Notes: generated by a model from the sequence alone, not told the origin. A DNA stretch of 64,000 nt from Syntrophaceae bacterium (GCA_013177795.1 JABLXY010000001.1:124001-188000); one strand, 5' to 3'. Shown: positions 25,584 to 34,824, numbered from the stretch's first letter. Numbers and translations: made by a program.

Positions 25584-27371
25584 ATGACGGAAGCGCATCT
25601 CTCCGAGCTGGACCAGGCAGAACGAAACACGAGGTGGATCGTCTTTTCGCGGCTTGCCGTGGTGTCCTATTTCCTCGGGGTCATCGTCTACATCCAGTTC
25701 CGTGCCGTCGGGAAGCTCCCCGAGGAGTACCTCTGGATCAGCTATTCCCTGATTTCCGTCATCTATGCATTTTCCGCCCTCTGCCTTGCCATGCCGAGGA
25801 CGGCGCGGCGGCGCCGGTTGCATCTGGCCGGCCAATCCTTCTTCGACGTGGTCTTCGTGACGGGGATCGTCCTTCTGACGGGCGGCATCGACAGCGTCTA
25901 TTCCGTGCTGTACTCGCTGGTCATCATCTACTCGACCCTCTTCCTGGGCCGCAAAGGAGGCCTCTCGATCGCCGCGCTTTGCAGCCTGAGCTACGTGCTG
26001 GTCGTCAACCTGGATTGTTCGGGGACCTTCGAGTTTCTCTACGACGAGGGAATCGTTTCCAGGGGAGAGCTGACCCGAGGCTACATCCTCACCCGGGTGA
26101 CGACCCATGTGGCCTCGTTTTTCATCATGGCTCTCCTGGCGAGCTTCGTGGTGGAGCAGGAACGCAGGACCAAGCGCCTGCTCGCGGAAAAGGTCACGGC
26201 CTTCGACCGGCTCGACCTGCTGCATCGCAGCATCATCGAATCCATCGACACCGGCATCCTGACGGTCAACCTCGTGGGTCAGATCCGCTCCTTCAACCGT
26301 GCCGCCGAGGAGATTTCGGGCTTCACCCTCGGGGAGGTGTTCAACCGCAGCGTCGAGGAGATCTTCCCGGGTGTTTCGGCCGTGATTGCACAGGCGGGGC
26401 CGGACGAGGGGGTTCGGCAACGGAGGCGCTTCGAGATCGTGATCCGGAGGAAGTCAGGCGAGTCCGTGATCCTGGGCATCTCCGGGTCGCCCCTCTACGA
26501 ACGGGGCGTGAAGATCGGCAGTATCCTCATCTTCCAGGACCTGACTGCGTTCAAGGCAATGGAGCGGGAGGGCGAGAGAAACAAGCAGCTTGCCTTCATC
26601 GGGCAGATGGCGGCGGGGCTTGCCCACGAGCTGCGCACCCCGCTGCAGTCCATCAGCGGCTCCATCCAGATCCTCCGGCGCGACCTCAAGCTCGAACCGA
26701 CGGACGAGCGTCTCATGCAGGTCATCCTGCGGGGAAAGGACCAGATGGAAAGCCTCGTGCGAAACTTTCTTCTCATGGCGCGCGCCAACCGGGGCAGCCG
26801 GTCGGTGACGGACATCGGCAGGCTCGTCGAGGACGTGACCGAGTCGCTCACCGTGGGAGCCGACTGGAACCCGAGGGTAGAGCTGCGAAAAGAACTGGGG
26901 CAGGGGCTCAAGGTGATGGGCGACCCTGCCGAGATCCGGCAGGTCCTGTGGAACCTCATGATCAACGCGATCCAGGCCATGCCGGAGGGAGGGACCCTCA
27001 CCGTGACCGCCGCGCCCGAAGGTGAGAACGGTTCGTCGCGCGCCGTGAGAGTCGAGATCGGCGACTCCGGAAGCGGCATCGCACCGGACCAGCTCGAAAA
27101 GATTTGGGAGCCCTTCTACACGACCAAGGAACGGGGCAGCGGCCTGGGCCTCGCCATCGTGCGGCGGATCGTGGAGAGCCACGGCGGTTCGGTCGAGGTG
27201 CAGAGCGAGGTCTCCCGGGGAACGCGGTTCGCCGTCCGATTTCCCCGGATTGCGCCGGAGGAATCGGATGGTACCGGCGAAGAAGGGCATCCGGCACGGC
27301 ATGCGGCTGCGGCGGGTGCCGCGCAATCAATAATAAGAGGTGACCATGGAGCGGATTCTCGTTGTCGATGA
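25584..27371 (+). CDS. pilS: Sensor histidine kinase PilS
   Basis: 595 residues from ATG 25584. About six transmembrane helices in the first 190 residues, a PAS domain at about 215-325 ([20 protein letters not shown]), then a HisKA domain with the phosphorylated histidine in [12 protein letters not shown], and a HATPase domain with [21 protein letters not shown] and GSGLGLAIV. This is the PilS/NtrB architecture. It overlaps the start of pilR by 26 bp, and pilin genes follow, so it most likely controls pilin expression through PilR. In other bacteria PilS senses pilin in the membrane; that is family knowledge, not visible here. Confidence 0.92.
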   Translation: MTEAHLSELDQAERNTRWIVFSRLAVVSYFLGVIVYIQFRAVGKLPEEYLWISYSLISVIYAFSALCLAMPRTARRRRLHLAGQSFFDVVFVTGIVLLTGGIDSVYSVLYSLVIIYSTLFLGRKGGLSIAALCSLSYVLVVNLDCSGTFEFLYDEGIVSRGELTRGYILTRVTTHVASFFIMALLASFVVEQERRTKRLLAEKVTAFDRLDLLHRSIIESIDTGILTVNLVGQIRSFNRAAEEISGFTLGEVFNRSVEEIFPGVSAVIAQAGPDEGVRQRRRFEIVIRRKSGESVILGISGSPLYERGVKIGSILIFQDLTAFKAMEREGERNKQLAFIGQMAAGLAHELRTPLQSISGSIQILRRDLKLEPTDERLMQVILRGKDQMESLVRNFLLMARANRGSRSVTDIGRLVEDVTESLTVGADWNPRVELRKELGQGLKVMGDPAEIRQVLWNLMINAIQAMPEGGTLTVTAAPEGENGSSRAVRVEIGDSGSGIAPDQLEKIWEPFYTTKERGSGLGLAIVRRIVESHGGSVEVQSEVSRGTRFAVRFPRIAPEESDGTGEEGHPARHAAAAGAAQSIIRGDHGADSRCR

Positions 27372-28740
27372 TGACCGGGGCATGCAGGACATGCTCGACA
27401 TCATGCTCTCCCGCGAGGGATACCAGGTTGCCACGGCTGACGACGGGGCTGCGGCGCTGGAGATCATCCGAAAGAAGAAATTCGACCTCGTCATCACGGA
27501 CCTGAAGATGCCGCGCGTCGACGGGATCGACCTGCTCAGGGGCGTCAAGGAGGCGGCGCCGGAGACGGCCGTCATCCTCCTGACCGCCTTTGCGTCCGGG
27601 GAGACGGCCCTGGCCGCGATGCGCGAGGGGGCCTATGACTACGTCGAGAAGAACTTCAATGTCGACGACCTGCTGACGATCGTGCGCGACGCCCTGGAGA
27701 AGAGGGAGGCGGAGCGGAAGCAAGCGACCGCGGCCCCGCAGGAGGGAAACGATACCCGCTATTTCGGCACCATGGTGGGCCGCAGCAAGGAGATGCAGAA
27801 GGTCTACGCCCTGATCAGCAAGGTCGCAGACACGCCGGCCAACGTTCTCCTGCTGGGCGAGAGCGGTACGGGCAAGGAGCTGGTGGCCCGGGCCATCCAC
27901 GGCAACAGCGCCCGGAGGGCAAAGCCCTTCGTGGCCATCAACTGCGGGGGCATCCCTGAGAATCTCCTGGAAAGCGAGCTGTTCGGGTACATGAAGGGCT
28001 CCTTCACGGGGGCCTTTGCGGACCGGGCAGGACTCTTCGAGGTCGCCCGGGGCGGGACGATCTTCCTCGACGAGATCGCCGAACTGCCCGTGGTTCTCCA
28101 GGTCAAGCTCCTCCGTGTCCTGCAGGAGCGGACGATCCGCCGTATCGGGGGCTCCGAGGACATCAAGACCGACGTGCGGATCATCTCCGCCACGAACCAA
28201 GACCTGCAGGAAAAAGTCAGGCGCGGCGAGTTCAGGGAGGATCTGTACTTCCGGCTCAACGTGATCCCGGTCCGCATCCCGCCGCTGCGGGAGCGCAGGG
28301 AGGACATCCCCCTGCTCGTGCAGCACTTCATCGAGAAATACACCCGGGAGTTCGGGAAGGAAATCAAACGGATCTCCGCCTATGCCCTGGAACTGCTCAT
28401 GCGCTACCCCTTTCCAGGGAATATCCGGGAATTGGAAAACATCATTGAACGCAGCGTCGCCCTGGAGAGCTCGAGCATCATCCTGCCCGAGAACCTGATC
28501 ATCGCGGAAGAGGGAAACAGCGCGGCCGCAGCGGCCGGATGCGCAGGGGAATTCCCGGAAGGAGGCATCGATCTGAACCGTGAGCTGGAACGGTTCGAGC
28601 GCGAGATCATCCGCAAAGCCCTCGAGAGGGCCAAGGGGTCAAAGACGAAGGCGGCCTCGCTTCTCGGCGTGAGTTTCCCGAGCCTGCGGCACCGTCTCGA
28701 GAAACTCGGGATGGAGGGCGGCAACGGGGATGGAAAGTGA
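27346..28740 (+). CDS. pilR: Sigma-54-dependent response regulator PilR
   Basis: 464 residues from ATG 27346 (RBS AAGAGGTGA). Receiver domain at 1-120 with acidic pocket DDD at 8-10, phosphoacceptor D52 in [11 protein letters not shown] and a conserved Lys near 105. AAA+ domain with Walker A GESGTGKE, the sigma-54-contact loop GSFTGAF (classic GAFTGA with A replaced by S) and the R-finger region [12 protein letters not shown]-terminal Fis-type helix-turn-helix with [22 protein letters not shown]. It activates sigma-54 promoters; three candidate sites follow directly downstream (28881, 29637, 30273). rpoN itself lies at 41524. Confidence 0.95.
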   Translation: MERILVVDDDRGMQDMLDIMLSREGYQVATADDGAAALEIIRKKKFDLVITDLKMPRVDGIDLLRGVKEAAPETAVILLTAFASGETALAAMREGAYDYVEKNFNVDDLLTIVRDALEKREAERKQATAAPQEGNDTRYFGTMVGRSKEMQKVYALISKVADTPANVLLLGESGTGKELVARAIHGNSARRAKPFVAINCGGIPENLLESELFGYMKGSFTGAFADRAGLFEVARGGTIFLDEIAELPVVLQVKLLRVLQERTIRRIGGSEDIKTDVRIISATNQDLQEKVRRGEFREDLYFRLNVIPVRIPPLRERREDIPLLVQHFIEKYTREFGKEIKRISAYALELLMRYPFPGNIRELENIIERSVALESSSIILPENLIIAEEGNSAAAAAGCAGEFPEGGIDLNRELERFEREIIRKALERAKGSKTKAASLLGVSFPSLRHRLEKLGMEGGNGDGK

Positions 28741-28755
28741 TGGGAAGCAGCAGGG

Positions 28756-28774
28756 GCTGATGAGAATCAGCAGC
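28756..28774 (+). promoter_or_regulatory. Candidate PilR enhancer site 1
   Basis: GCTGATGAGAATCAGCAGC, about 107 bp upstream of the first sigma-54 promoter. A nearly identical element lies at the same relative place ahead of the second pilin (29523-29540). Confidence 0.5.
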
Positions 28775-28880
28775 TTCCCCAGGCCTCGTCATTGTGACCG
28801 TCACGGGAAAAAGATCGTCATTGCGATGTAAGTAATTGATATTTATGTTGATATTATTACTCTGCCAGAGGCTTGAAAGC

Positions 28881-28896
28881 TGGCACACGAAATGCT
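28881..28896 (+). promoter_or_regulatory. Sigma-54 promoter of pilin gene 1
   Basis: TGGCACACGAAATGCT: GG and GC separated by exactly 10 bases, perfect -24, good -12. 140 bp before ATG 29037. Confidence 0.82.
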
Positions 28897-29036
28897 TATT
28901 CACGGTCAGAACGGAAAAACACGGCAGGGAGGGTGAAAAAAGAAAAGCAGATCGGTCTAAAGTACTCCGGCAATCGGGCGATAATGAAAGCTAGAAGTTA
29001 GAGAACATACAAAAGAAAATCGAACGGGAGGTTATC

Positions 29037-29408
29037 ATGATCAGTTATTTCGCGAAGAAGAGAGGCAAGAAGGGCTTCACGCTGATCGAGCTCATGATCG
29101 TCGTGGCCATCATCGCCATCCTGGCGGCCATCGCAATCCCGCAGTTCACCTCGTACCGCGTCAGGGGCTACAACACGGCGGCCCGCGCGGACGTGAAGAA
29201 CGCCTACACGGCGGCTCAGGCCTACTTCAGCGACTGGCCCACCGCCACGGTGACGGTCGCGAGACTGCAGGGCGCAGGATACACCCAGTCCACGGGCGTC
29301 ACGCTGACGGTTGTCAACGGGACGATGTCGGGCCTGTCGCTCACGGCGGCGCACAGCAGCGGTGACAGGACGTACACGATCAACGCCGCCGGAGCGATCA
29401 GTCCGTAA
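29037..29408 (+). CDS. pilA: Type IV major pilin, copy 1
   Basis: 123 residues. Prepilin leader of 13 residues ending KKG, cleaved before FTLIEL (G13/F14), with Glu at mature position 5. Hydrophobic helix through about mature residue 25, then a small C-domain without a cysteine pair. Mature length 110, about twice Geobacter PilA. Aromatic residues fall at mature F1, F24, Y27, Y32, Y44, Y50, F51, W54, Y69 and Y100. A strong ribosome site (GGGAGG) precedes ATG. Its own sigma-54 promoter and terminator make it a one-gene transcript. Copy 2 follows. Confidence 0.96.
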   Translation: MISYFAKKRGKKGFTLIELMIVVAIIAILAAIAIPQFTSYRVRGYNTAARADVKNAYTAAQAYFSDWPTATVTVARLQGAGYTQSTGVTLTVVNGTMSGLSLTAAHSSGDRTYTINAAGAISP

Positions 29409-29436
29409 CATCGGTCATCTCGAAGCACTCTTCGGC

Positions 29437-29474
29437 CCGGGTGGAAGGGATCCCCTTTCACCCGGTTTTTTTTT
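29437..29474 (+). terminator. Terminator of pilin gene 1
   Basis: Arms CCGGGTG and CACCCGG with inner GGG/CCC pairing, followed by nine Ts. Confidence 0.9.
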
Positions 29475-29504
29475 CGACTCCGGGGCATCACGCTGCCCGG
29501 AGGT

Positions 29505-29540
29505 AATGAAGATCGTCAGCAGGTGATGAGAATCATCAGC
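29505..29540 (+). promoter_or_regulatory. Candidate PilR enhancer sites 2a/2b
   Basis: Two similar blocks in tandem, AATGAAGATCGTCAGC (29505-29520) and GTGATGAGAATCATCAGC (29523-29540), about 100 bp upstream of the second sigma-54 promoter. The second matches enhancer site 1. Confidence 0.5.
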
Positions 29541-29636
29541 TTTCGCGAACCACGGTGGTGTCGGAAGAAAAGTTGCTCATCGGCTAAGATGCCGATATCA
29601 ATGCTGATTTTATTATTTTGATCTAGCATCGCAACA

Positions 29637-29652
29637 TGGCACCGAAGTTGCC
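29637..29652 (+). promoter_or_regulatory. Sigma-54 promoter of pilin gene 2
   Basis: TGGCACCGAAGTTGCC, an almost perfect consensus with GG-N10-GC spacing, 127 bp before ATG 29779. Confidence 0.9.
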
Positions 29653-29778
29653 TTGTCGTGGATGAGCGGTCATGACGCGGCAACGGAGGCGGAAGGTCGA
29701 CAATCGGGTTCAAGGTTTTCCGGCCCATGTCGATAAAGGGTATGAGAGACGTACAGCAAGATCATTGAGGAGGTCATT

Positions 29779-30150
29779 ATGTTGAGTTACTTTGCCAAGA
29801 AAAGAGGGAGGAGGGGTTTCACGCTGATCGAGCTCATGATCGTCGTGGCCATCATCGCCATCCTGGCGGCCATCGCAATCCCGCAGTTCACCTCGTACCG
29901 CACCAGGGGCTACAACGCGACGGCCCGCGCGGACGTGAAGAACGCCTACACGGCGGCCCAGGCCTACTTCAGCGACTGGCCCACCGCAACGGTGACGGTT
30001 GCGAGACTGCAGGGCGCGGGATACACCCAGTCCACGGGCGTCACGCTGACGGTGGTCGACGGGACGATGGCCGGCCTTTCGCTCACGGCGGTTCACGGCA
30101 GCGGCGACAGGACGTACACGATCAACGCCTCCGGAGCGATCAGTCCGTAA
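29779..30150 (+). CDS. pilA: Type IV major pilin, copy 2
   Basis: 123 residues, the same length as copy 1 and differing at only about a dozen positions (for example leader [30 protein letters not shown]). All aromatic positions are kept. The nucleotide identity is highest across the hydrophobic helix and extends into the 3' flank and terminator, so the whole transcription unit was duplicated or is kept alike by gene conversion. ATG 29779 has a GAGGAGG ribosome site. Its promoter is closer to consensus than that of copy 1, suggesting it may be the stronger of the two. Confidence 0.96.
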   Translation: MLSYFAKKRGRRGFTLIELMIVVAIIAILAAIAIPQFTSYRTRGYNATARADVKNAYTAAQAYFSDWPTATVTVARLQGAGYTQSTGVTLTVVDGTMAGLSLTAVHGSGDRTYTINASGAISP

Positions 30151-30179
30151 CGTAGGTTACCTCAAAGCACTCTTCGGCC

Positions 30180-30214
30180 CGGGTGGAGGGGGTCCCTTCC
30201 ACCCGTTTTTTTTT
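30180..30214 (+). terminator. Terminator of pilin gene 2
   Basis: Arms CGGGTGG and CCACCCG with an inner G-rich/C-rich segment, followed by nine Ts; homologous to 29437-29474. Confidence 0.9.
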
Positions 30215-30272
30215 CGTCCGTCGCCGATATCCGGCACGTCCCGGTCGCACCGGCGGGTGATGACGTGCGCGC

Positions 30273-30288
30273 GGGCGCGCTTCTTGCT
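30273..30288 (+). promoter_or_regulatory. Candidate sigma-54 promoter of the glycosyltransferase genes
   Basis: GGGCGCGCTTCTTGCT: correct GG-N10-GC spacing and a perfect TTGCT -12 block; the -24 block is less exact (GGGCGC for TGGCAC). 95 bp before the TTG start at 30383. Confidence 0.6.
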
Positions 30289-30382
30289 TTATGGGTAGGG
30301 GCAATCGGGATCGCCGATATCCACGGGGAAATGCGATCCATCAACAACAGAAGAAAACTGCACAGTTCTGCGAAGGGTCGGG

Positions 30383-32281
30383 TTGGATACGAACGGCACC
30401 GCGTACGAGAGTGATGGCGGCACGGCAACGTTTCTTTCGCCGTGGGGCGAACGACGGATGAGGAACTACCTGCTGGTCGGCCTTCTTGCGGCGGCTGTTC
30501 TCGTCCTGTACGGTCCGGTCTCGTCGTTCGAATTTGTCTACGATGACGATCTCTACGTTGCCAGAAACAACCACGTGCTGAGGGGACTGACGTCTGACGG
30601 CGTCCGCTGGGCCTTCACGACATACCACGCCGGCAACTGGCACCCGCTCACCTGGCTTTCGCACATGGCCGACGTCGATCTCCACGGGGTGCACGCGGGC
30701 GGCCATCACATCACGAATGTCCTGATCCACCTCGCCAGTACGGTCCTGCTGTTTTTCGTGATCTCCGCCATGACGGGCGCGACGTGGACCAGCGCTCTCG
30801 TGGCGGCGCTCTTTGCCGTTCATCCCCTCCATGTGGAATCGGTTGCCTGGGTCTCGGAGAGAAAGGATGTGCTGGGCGGCCTCTTCTGGATCCTCACGAT
30901 GGGCGCCTATGTCCTCTACGTCAGGCGGCCGTCGCTGCACCGGTACGTTCTGGTGCTGGTCTCGTTTGGTCTGGGCCTGCTGTCGAAGCCTATGGTCGTG
31001 ACGCTTCCTTTCGTGCTGCTGCTCTTGGATTACTGGCCCTTGAATCGGCTGTCGGGGACCGCCACCGGTTTCGAACGGCGCGTTCCGCACGGATCTGTGC
31101 CGGTCAGATCAAATGCTCTGCGGCTCGTGGGCGAGAAGATCCCCCTGATCCTTCTCGCCGTCCCCATCTGCATCGTCGCCGTGGCAGCCCAGAGGAGTGC
31201 GGGGGCCCTGCTGACCCTGGAGAAAATCCCGATCGGGGAGAGGGTCGCCAATGCTCTGGTGTCCTACGCGGCGTACCTGGGAAAGGCTGTCTGGCCCGTT
31301 CACCTTGCCGTTTACTACCCCCACCTGGGGATGCCGCCGGCGTGGCAGATCGCGTCGGCGGCGATTCTGCTTGCAGCCCTGAGCGGTGTCGCGGCGATGA
31401 AGGCCCGGGAAATGCCCTTCCTGGGCGTGGGCTGGCTGTGGTACCTGGGCACGCTGGTTCCCGTGATCGGGCTCGTCCAGGTCGGCTCCCAGGCCATGGC
31501 GGACCGTTACACCTATATCCCCCTGATGGGAATCTACCTGGCCGCGGCGTGGGGGGCGAAATCGCTCGTCGAGAGGCATCCCGGGCTGAGGCGGCCCGCG
31601 GCGGCCAGCGTTTCTCTTCTGCTGGCGGGGCTGCTGTTTCTCACTTCAAACCAGGTCATGACGTGGCGGACGGGCGTTTCGCTCTTCGAACATGCCGCCG
31701 CGGTGACGGGCGTGAACCCCGTGGCGCACAACAACGCGGGGGCCGCCTACCTGGATCGGAACGACTGCGGAAAGGCTGTGCCGCATTTTCTGAAGGCGAT
31801 CGAACAGAAACGGGATTATGCATCCGCCTACTGCAACCTGGGCATCTGCGCAGGCCGCGAAAACCGTGTGGAAGAAGCCATGCGGCACTTCGCGCAGGCG
31901 ATGGCCCTCGAACCGGGTTCCGCGAAGCCACGGATCGAGCGGGGGCTGCTGCAGGCGGGACAGAAAAACTTCGATCAGGCAAGGGAGGATTTCCTGGAGG
32001 CGCTCCGAATCGACCCGAGTCTCGACGGCGCGCACACGAACCTGGGAATGATCTACCTGCAACAGGGCAACCTGCGAGATGCGGAGAGGCACCTGATCGA
32101 AGCCCTGCGCCTCAACCCCCGGAGTGCCGAGGGGCTCAACAACCTTGCCTTTCTCCGCAACGCGCAGGGCCGTTCGGGTGAGGCGATCGACTGCCTCCGG
32201 AAGGCCCTGGCCCTGGCGCCCGGGCATCCCCAGATCGAGCGGAATCTCCAGATCCTCACGAGTGCGGCCCAGCGGCCGTGA
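30383..32281 (+). CDS. TMTC-like membrane glycosyltransferase with TPR repeats
   Basis: 632 residues from TTG 30383 (AAGGG site upstream); ATG 30458 is an alternative 25 residues later. Residues about 28-430 form 9-11 membrane helices with a GT-C type first loop carrying FVYDDDLYV and a conserved HPLTWLSHMADV / AVHPLHVESVAWVSERKD block. Residues about 440-632 are about five TPR units (NNAGAAYLDRNDCGKAV, YCNLGICAGRENRVEEAM, TNLGMIYLQQGNLRDAE, NNLAFLRNAQGRSGEA). This is the layout of TMTC proteins, which in animals O-mannosylate cadherins. Here it most likely glycosylates an exported protein, perhaps the pilins beside it. Confidence 0.8.
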   Translation: MDTNGTAYESDGGTATFLSPWGERRMRNYLLVGLLAAAVLVLYGPVSSFEFVYDDDLYVARNNHVLRGLTSDGVRWAFTTYHAGNWHPLTWLSHMADVDLHGVHAGGHHITNVLIHLASTVLLFFVISAMTGATWTSALVAALFAVHPLHVESVAWVSERKDVLGGLFWILTMGAYVLYVRRPSLHRYVLVLVSFGLGLLSKPMVVTLPFVLLLLDYWPLNRLSGTATGFERRVPHGSVPVRSNALRLVGEKIPLILLAVPICIVAVAAQRSAGALLTLEKIPIGERVANALVSYAAYLGKAVWPVHLAVYYPHLGMPPAWQIASAAILLAALSGVAAMKAREMPFLGVGWLWYLGTLVPVIGLVQVGSQAMADRYTYIPLMGIYLAAAWGAKSLVERHPGLRRPAAASVSLLLAGLLFLTSNQVMTWRTGVSLFEHAAAVTGVNPVAHNNAGAAYLDRNDCGKAVPHFLKAIEQKRDYASAYCNLGICAGRENRVEEAMRHFAQAMALEPGSAKPRIERGLLQAGQKNFDQAREDFLEALRIDPSLDGAHTNLGMIYLQQGNLRDAERHLIEALRLNPRSAEGLNNLAFLRNAQGRSGEAIDCLRKALALAPGHPQIERNLQILTSAAQRP

Positions 32282-32294
32282 TCGGAACGAAGCG

Positions 32295-34019
32295 ATGCGA
32301 GACCCATCTCCGCAACACGACGCCGGCGGGAACGGAACCGCGGGAATCGGAAAAGGCCCATCACCCGCAGCGCCTGGGCATGGCCTGCAGCGGGCACTCT
32401 GCCTGCTGATGGCGTGCACCCTTGCCGGCATCCTGGCGGTGGAGGTTCTCCTGTGTCTGCTGCCGCCCGCGTCGCGCGATGCCCTCATCCACCACCTCGC
32501 CATCCCGAAGCTCTGGATCCGGCACGGGGGGTTCTACGAGATCCCTTGGTCCAATGAGAGCTACTTCCCGATGAACATCGACCTCCTGTACCTCGTGCCG
32601 CTCGCCTTCGGCTGCGACGTGGTGCCCGCCCTGATCCATATGCTCTTCGGGTGGGGGACGGGATATCTCGTCTACCGGTATCTCAGGCGCCATGAAGGTC
32701 GGATGTGGGCCTTTCTCGGTTTGCTGATCTTTGCGAGCACGCCGATGGTGATGCGCCTGTCCGTCACGGCATATGTGGATCTCGGGATGGTCTTCTTCAC
32801 GACGGCAAGCGTCCTGAGCTATGTCCGCTGGAGGGACGGCGGCTATGGGCAGACGAAATGGCTCCTTCTTTCCGCTGTCTGCATGGGCCTGGCGGCAGGC
32901 ACCAAATACAACGCGTTCATCCCCTGGGTCGTCCTCAACGGGACCGTCTGCTTTCTGTATGCGCGCGACACCGGGAGGCAACTGCAGGCCGTGCAGTGGG
33001 GAGGGCTGTTTTTTGTCGTTGCCCTTGCCGTCGTCTCCCCGTGGCTGCTGAAGAATCTCATGCTGAAGGGAAACCCGGTCTATCCCCTGCTGGACGGCCT
33101 GTTCACCTTCATCCACGGGGGCCGCGAGCCGGCCGCTTTCCTGGTTGCGGGCGATGCCGGGCAGGGCGGCTTCAACATCTTCCGCAGCCGGTTGATGATG
33201 TACGGTGAGGAGGCCTGGCAGATCCTGCTGCTGCCTGTCCGGATCTTTTTCGAGGGCCGCGACCACTCCCCGCAGCACTTCGATGGCGTCCTGAACCCCC
33301 TGCTTGCCCTGGCGGCCCCCTTCGCGTTCGCCGGGGGGCGCAAGGGGCACCGGGGGCTGTTTCTCGCGTTCATCGCCGCCGTCTTCTGCCTGACCGCGCT
33401 GACGGCGGACCTGCGCATCCGATACATCCTGTCCACGTTGCCGTTCATGACGATCCTCGCCGTCATGGGGATCCGCAATGCGGTGGAGTGGCTGCGGGCC
33501 CGGCGGCATCGGGCGGGTGCCGCTGCCGCGGGGGTCGCCGCCGCAGGAGTTGCCGTGCTGATCGTCCTGAATCTGGTTTACCTGGGAAATCTGGTTGCAG
33601 GCGTGGGGCCCATGCCGTATATTCTCGGCGAAGAATCTCGGGACGAGTTTCTGTCCCGGCAGGTCGGAAGCTACCGGGCCGTGGCATACATCAATCGGAA
33701 CCTGCCCCAGGATGCCGTTGTCTGCCTCCTGTACCTGAGCGGGCGAGGGTACTACCTGGAGCGGGACTACATCCACCATGCGGGGCTCGAGGCAGGCATC
33801 GTGAAAGCCATGGCGCGGTTCTCGGCGGATCCTGCGGCTATGTCGGGTTTCCTGAAATCTCTCGGGGGGAGCCATCTCCTGGTGCAGGAAGCGCTCCTGG
33901 CGAAGGCCTTGGAAGACAACATCCCCGCGGAAACCCTGCGGGGCGTGCGGCAGATGCTTGCCGAGAGCCTGGTCAAACTCTACGAATCGAACGGCCACGC
34001 GGTCTATTGGATCCGCTGA
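32295..34019 (+). CDS. GT-C family membrane glycosyltransferase (GT39/PMT-like)
   Basis: 574 residues from ATG 32295, 13 bp after the TMTC-like gene. About 11 membrane helices, first helix near residues 34-54. The first periplasmic loop has SRDALIHHLAIPKLWIRHGGFYEIPW, resembling the acceptor/donor loop of undecaprenyl-phosphate-sugar-using transferases, and a later block STPMVMRLSVTAYVDLGMVFF is common in this family. The soluble C-terminal 100 residues include SRQVGSYRAVAYINRNLP. It presumably uses a lipid-linked sugar supplied by the next gene. Substrate not known. Confidence 0.72.
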   Translation: MRDPSPQHDAGGNGTAGIGKGPSPAAPGHGLQRALCLLMACTLAGILAVEVLLCLLPPASRDALIHHLAIPKLWIRHGGFYEIPWSNESYFPMNIDLLYLVPLAFGCDVVPALIHMLFGWGTGYLVYRYLRRHEGRMWAFLGLLIFASTPMVMRLSVTAYVDLGMVFFTTASVLSYVRWRDGGYGQTKWLLLSAVCMGLAAGTKYNAFIPWVVLNGTVCFLYARDTGRQLQAVQWGGLFFVVALAVVSPWLLKNLMLKGNPVYPLLDGLFTFIHGGREPAAFLVAGDAGQGGFNIFRSRLMMYGEEAWQILLLPVRIFFEGRDHSPQHFDGVLNPLLALAAPFAFAGGRKGHRGLFLAFIAAVFCLTALTADLRIRYILSTLPFMTILAVMGIRNAVEWLRARRHRAGAAAAGVAAAGVAVLIVLNLVYLGNLVAGVGPMPYILGEESRDEFLSRQVGSYRAVAYINRNLPQDAVVCLLYLSGRGYYLERDYIHHAGLEAGIVKAMARFSADPAAMSGFLKSLGGSHLLVQEALLAKALEDNIPAETLRGVRQMLAESLVKLYESNGHAVYWIR

Positions 34020-34059
34020 CGGGGTCACGGCGGGACGCCGCCGCGGCCGGGGGGTGGGC

Positions 34060-34824
34060 ATGTTCGCGGGGAAGAAAGTCGTCGTCGTGATGCCCGCGTA
34101 CAATGCGGCGCAGACCCTGCGGGTGACCTACGACGAGGTCATGGCGCAGGGCGTCGTCGACCGGGTCATCGTCGTCGACGATGCGAGCCGCGACGAAACC
34201 GTCGCGCTTGCGATGACGTTGCCGAACGTGCGGGTGCACCGGCACCCGGAGAACCGGGGGTACGGGGCCAACCAGAAGACCTGCTACCGGCTCGCCCTCG
34301 AGGAGGGCGCCGACATCGTCATCATGGTGCACCCCGACTACCAGTACACCCCGAAACTGATCCCGGCCATGGCCTCGCTCATCGGCAGCGGCCTCTACGA
34401 GTGCGTTCTCGGCTCGCGCATCCTCGGGGGCCACGCCCTGCGCGGCGGCATGCCCCTGTGGCGCTATGCGGCCAACCGGTTCCTCACCCTGTTCGAGAAT
34501 TTCTTCACGGGAGGCAAGCTGTCCGAGTATCACACGGGCTACAGGGCCTTCTCAAGAAAGGTCCTGGAGGAACTCCCGCTCGACCGAAACTCGGACGACT
34601 TCATTTTCGACAACCAGATGCTCCTGCAGGTGCTTTGGTACGGCCACCCGATTGCCGAGATCAGCTGCCCCACGCGCTACCGTGCGGACTCCTCGTCCAT
34701 CAACTTCCGCCGCAGTGTCCGCTACGGGTTCGGCTGCCTCTGGATGGCGGTTCTTTTCGGGCTGGCCCGGATGGGCGCAGCCCGGACACCCCTCTTTCCC
34801 CGTGGAGCGCAGAAAGCACGTTGA
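34060..34824 (+). CDS. GT2 family glycosyltransferase (polyprenyl-phosphate sugar synthase-like)
   Basis: 254 residues from ATG 34060. GT-A fold: VVVVMPAYNAAQTL, the nucleotide-binding DDASRDET, then HPDYQYTP holding the metal-binding acidic residue region, and later the H-TGYRAFSR block and EISCPTRYRADSSSI. These are features of dolichyl/undecaprenyl-phosphate mannose- or glucose-synthase-like enzymes. No membrane anchor helices at the C-terminus beyond a short hydrophobic stretch near 235-250. It would make the lipid-linked sugar donor used by the two GT-C enzymes upstream, with which it forms an operon. Confidence 0.82.
   Translation: MFAGKKVVVVMPAYNAAQTLRVTYDEVMAQGVVDRVIVVDDASRDETVALAMTLPNVRVHRHPENRGYGANQKTCYRLALEEGADIVIMVHPDYQYTPKLIPAMASLIGSGLYECVLGSRILGGHALRGGMPLWRYAANRFLTLFENFFTGGKLSEYHTGYRAFSRKVLEELPLDRNSDDFIFDNQMLLQVLWYGHPIAEISCPTRYRADSSSINFRRSVRYGFGCLWMAVLFGLARMGAARTPLFPRGAQKAR

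Noticed and set aside
29037-30150. The two pilins as minor pseudopilins of a type II secretion system
   Set aside because: No gsp genes are nearby, and the linked PilS/PilR and sigma-54 promoters point to type IV pili.
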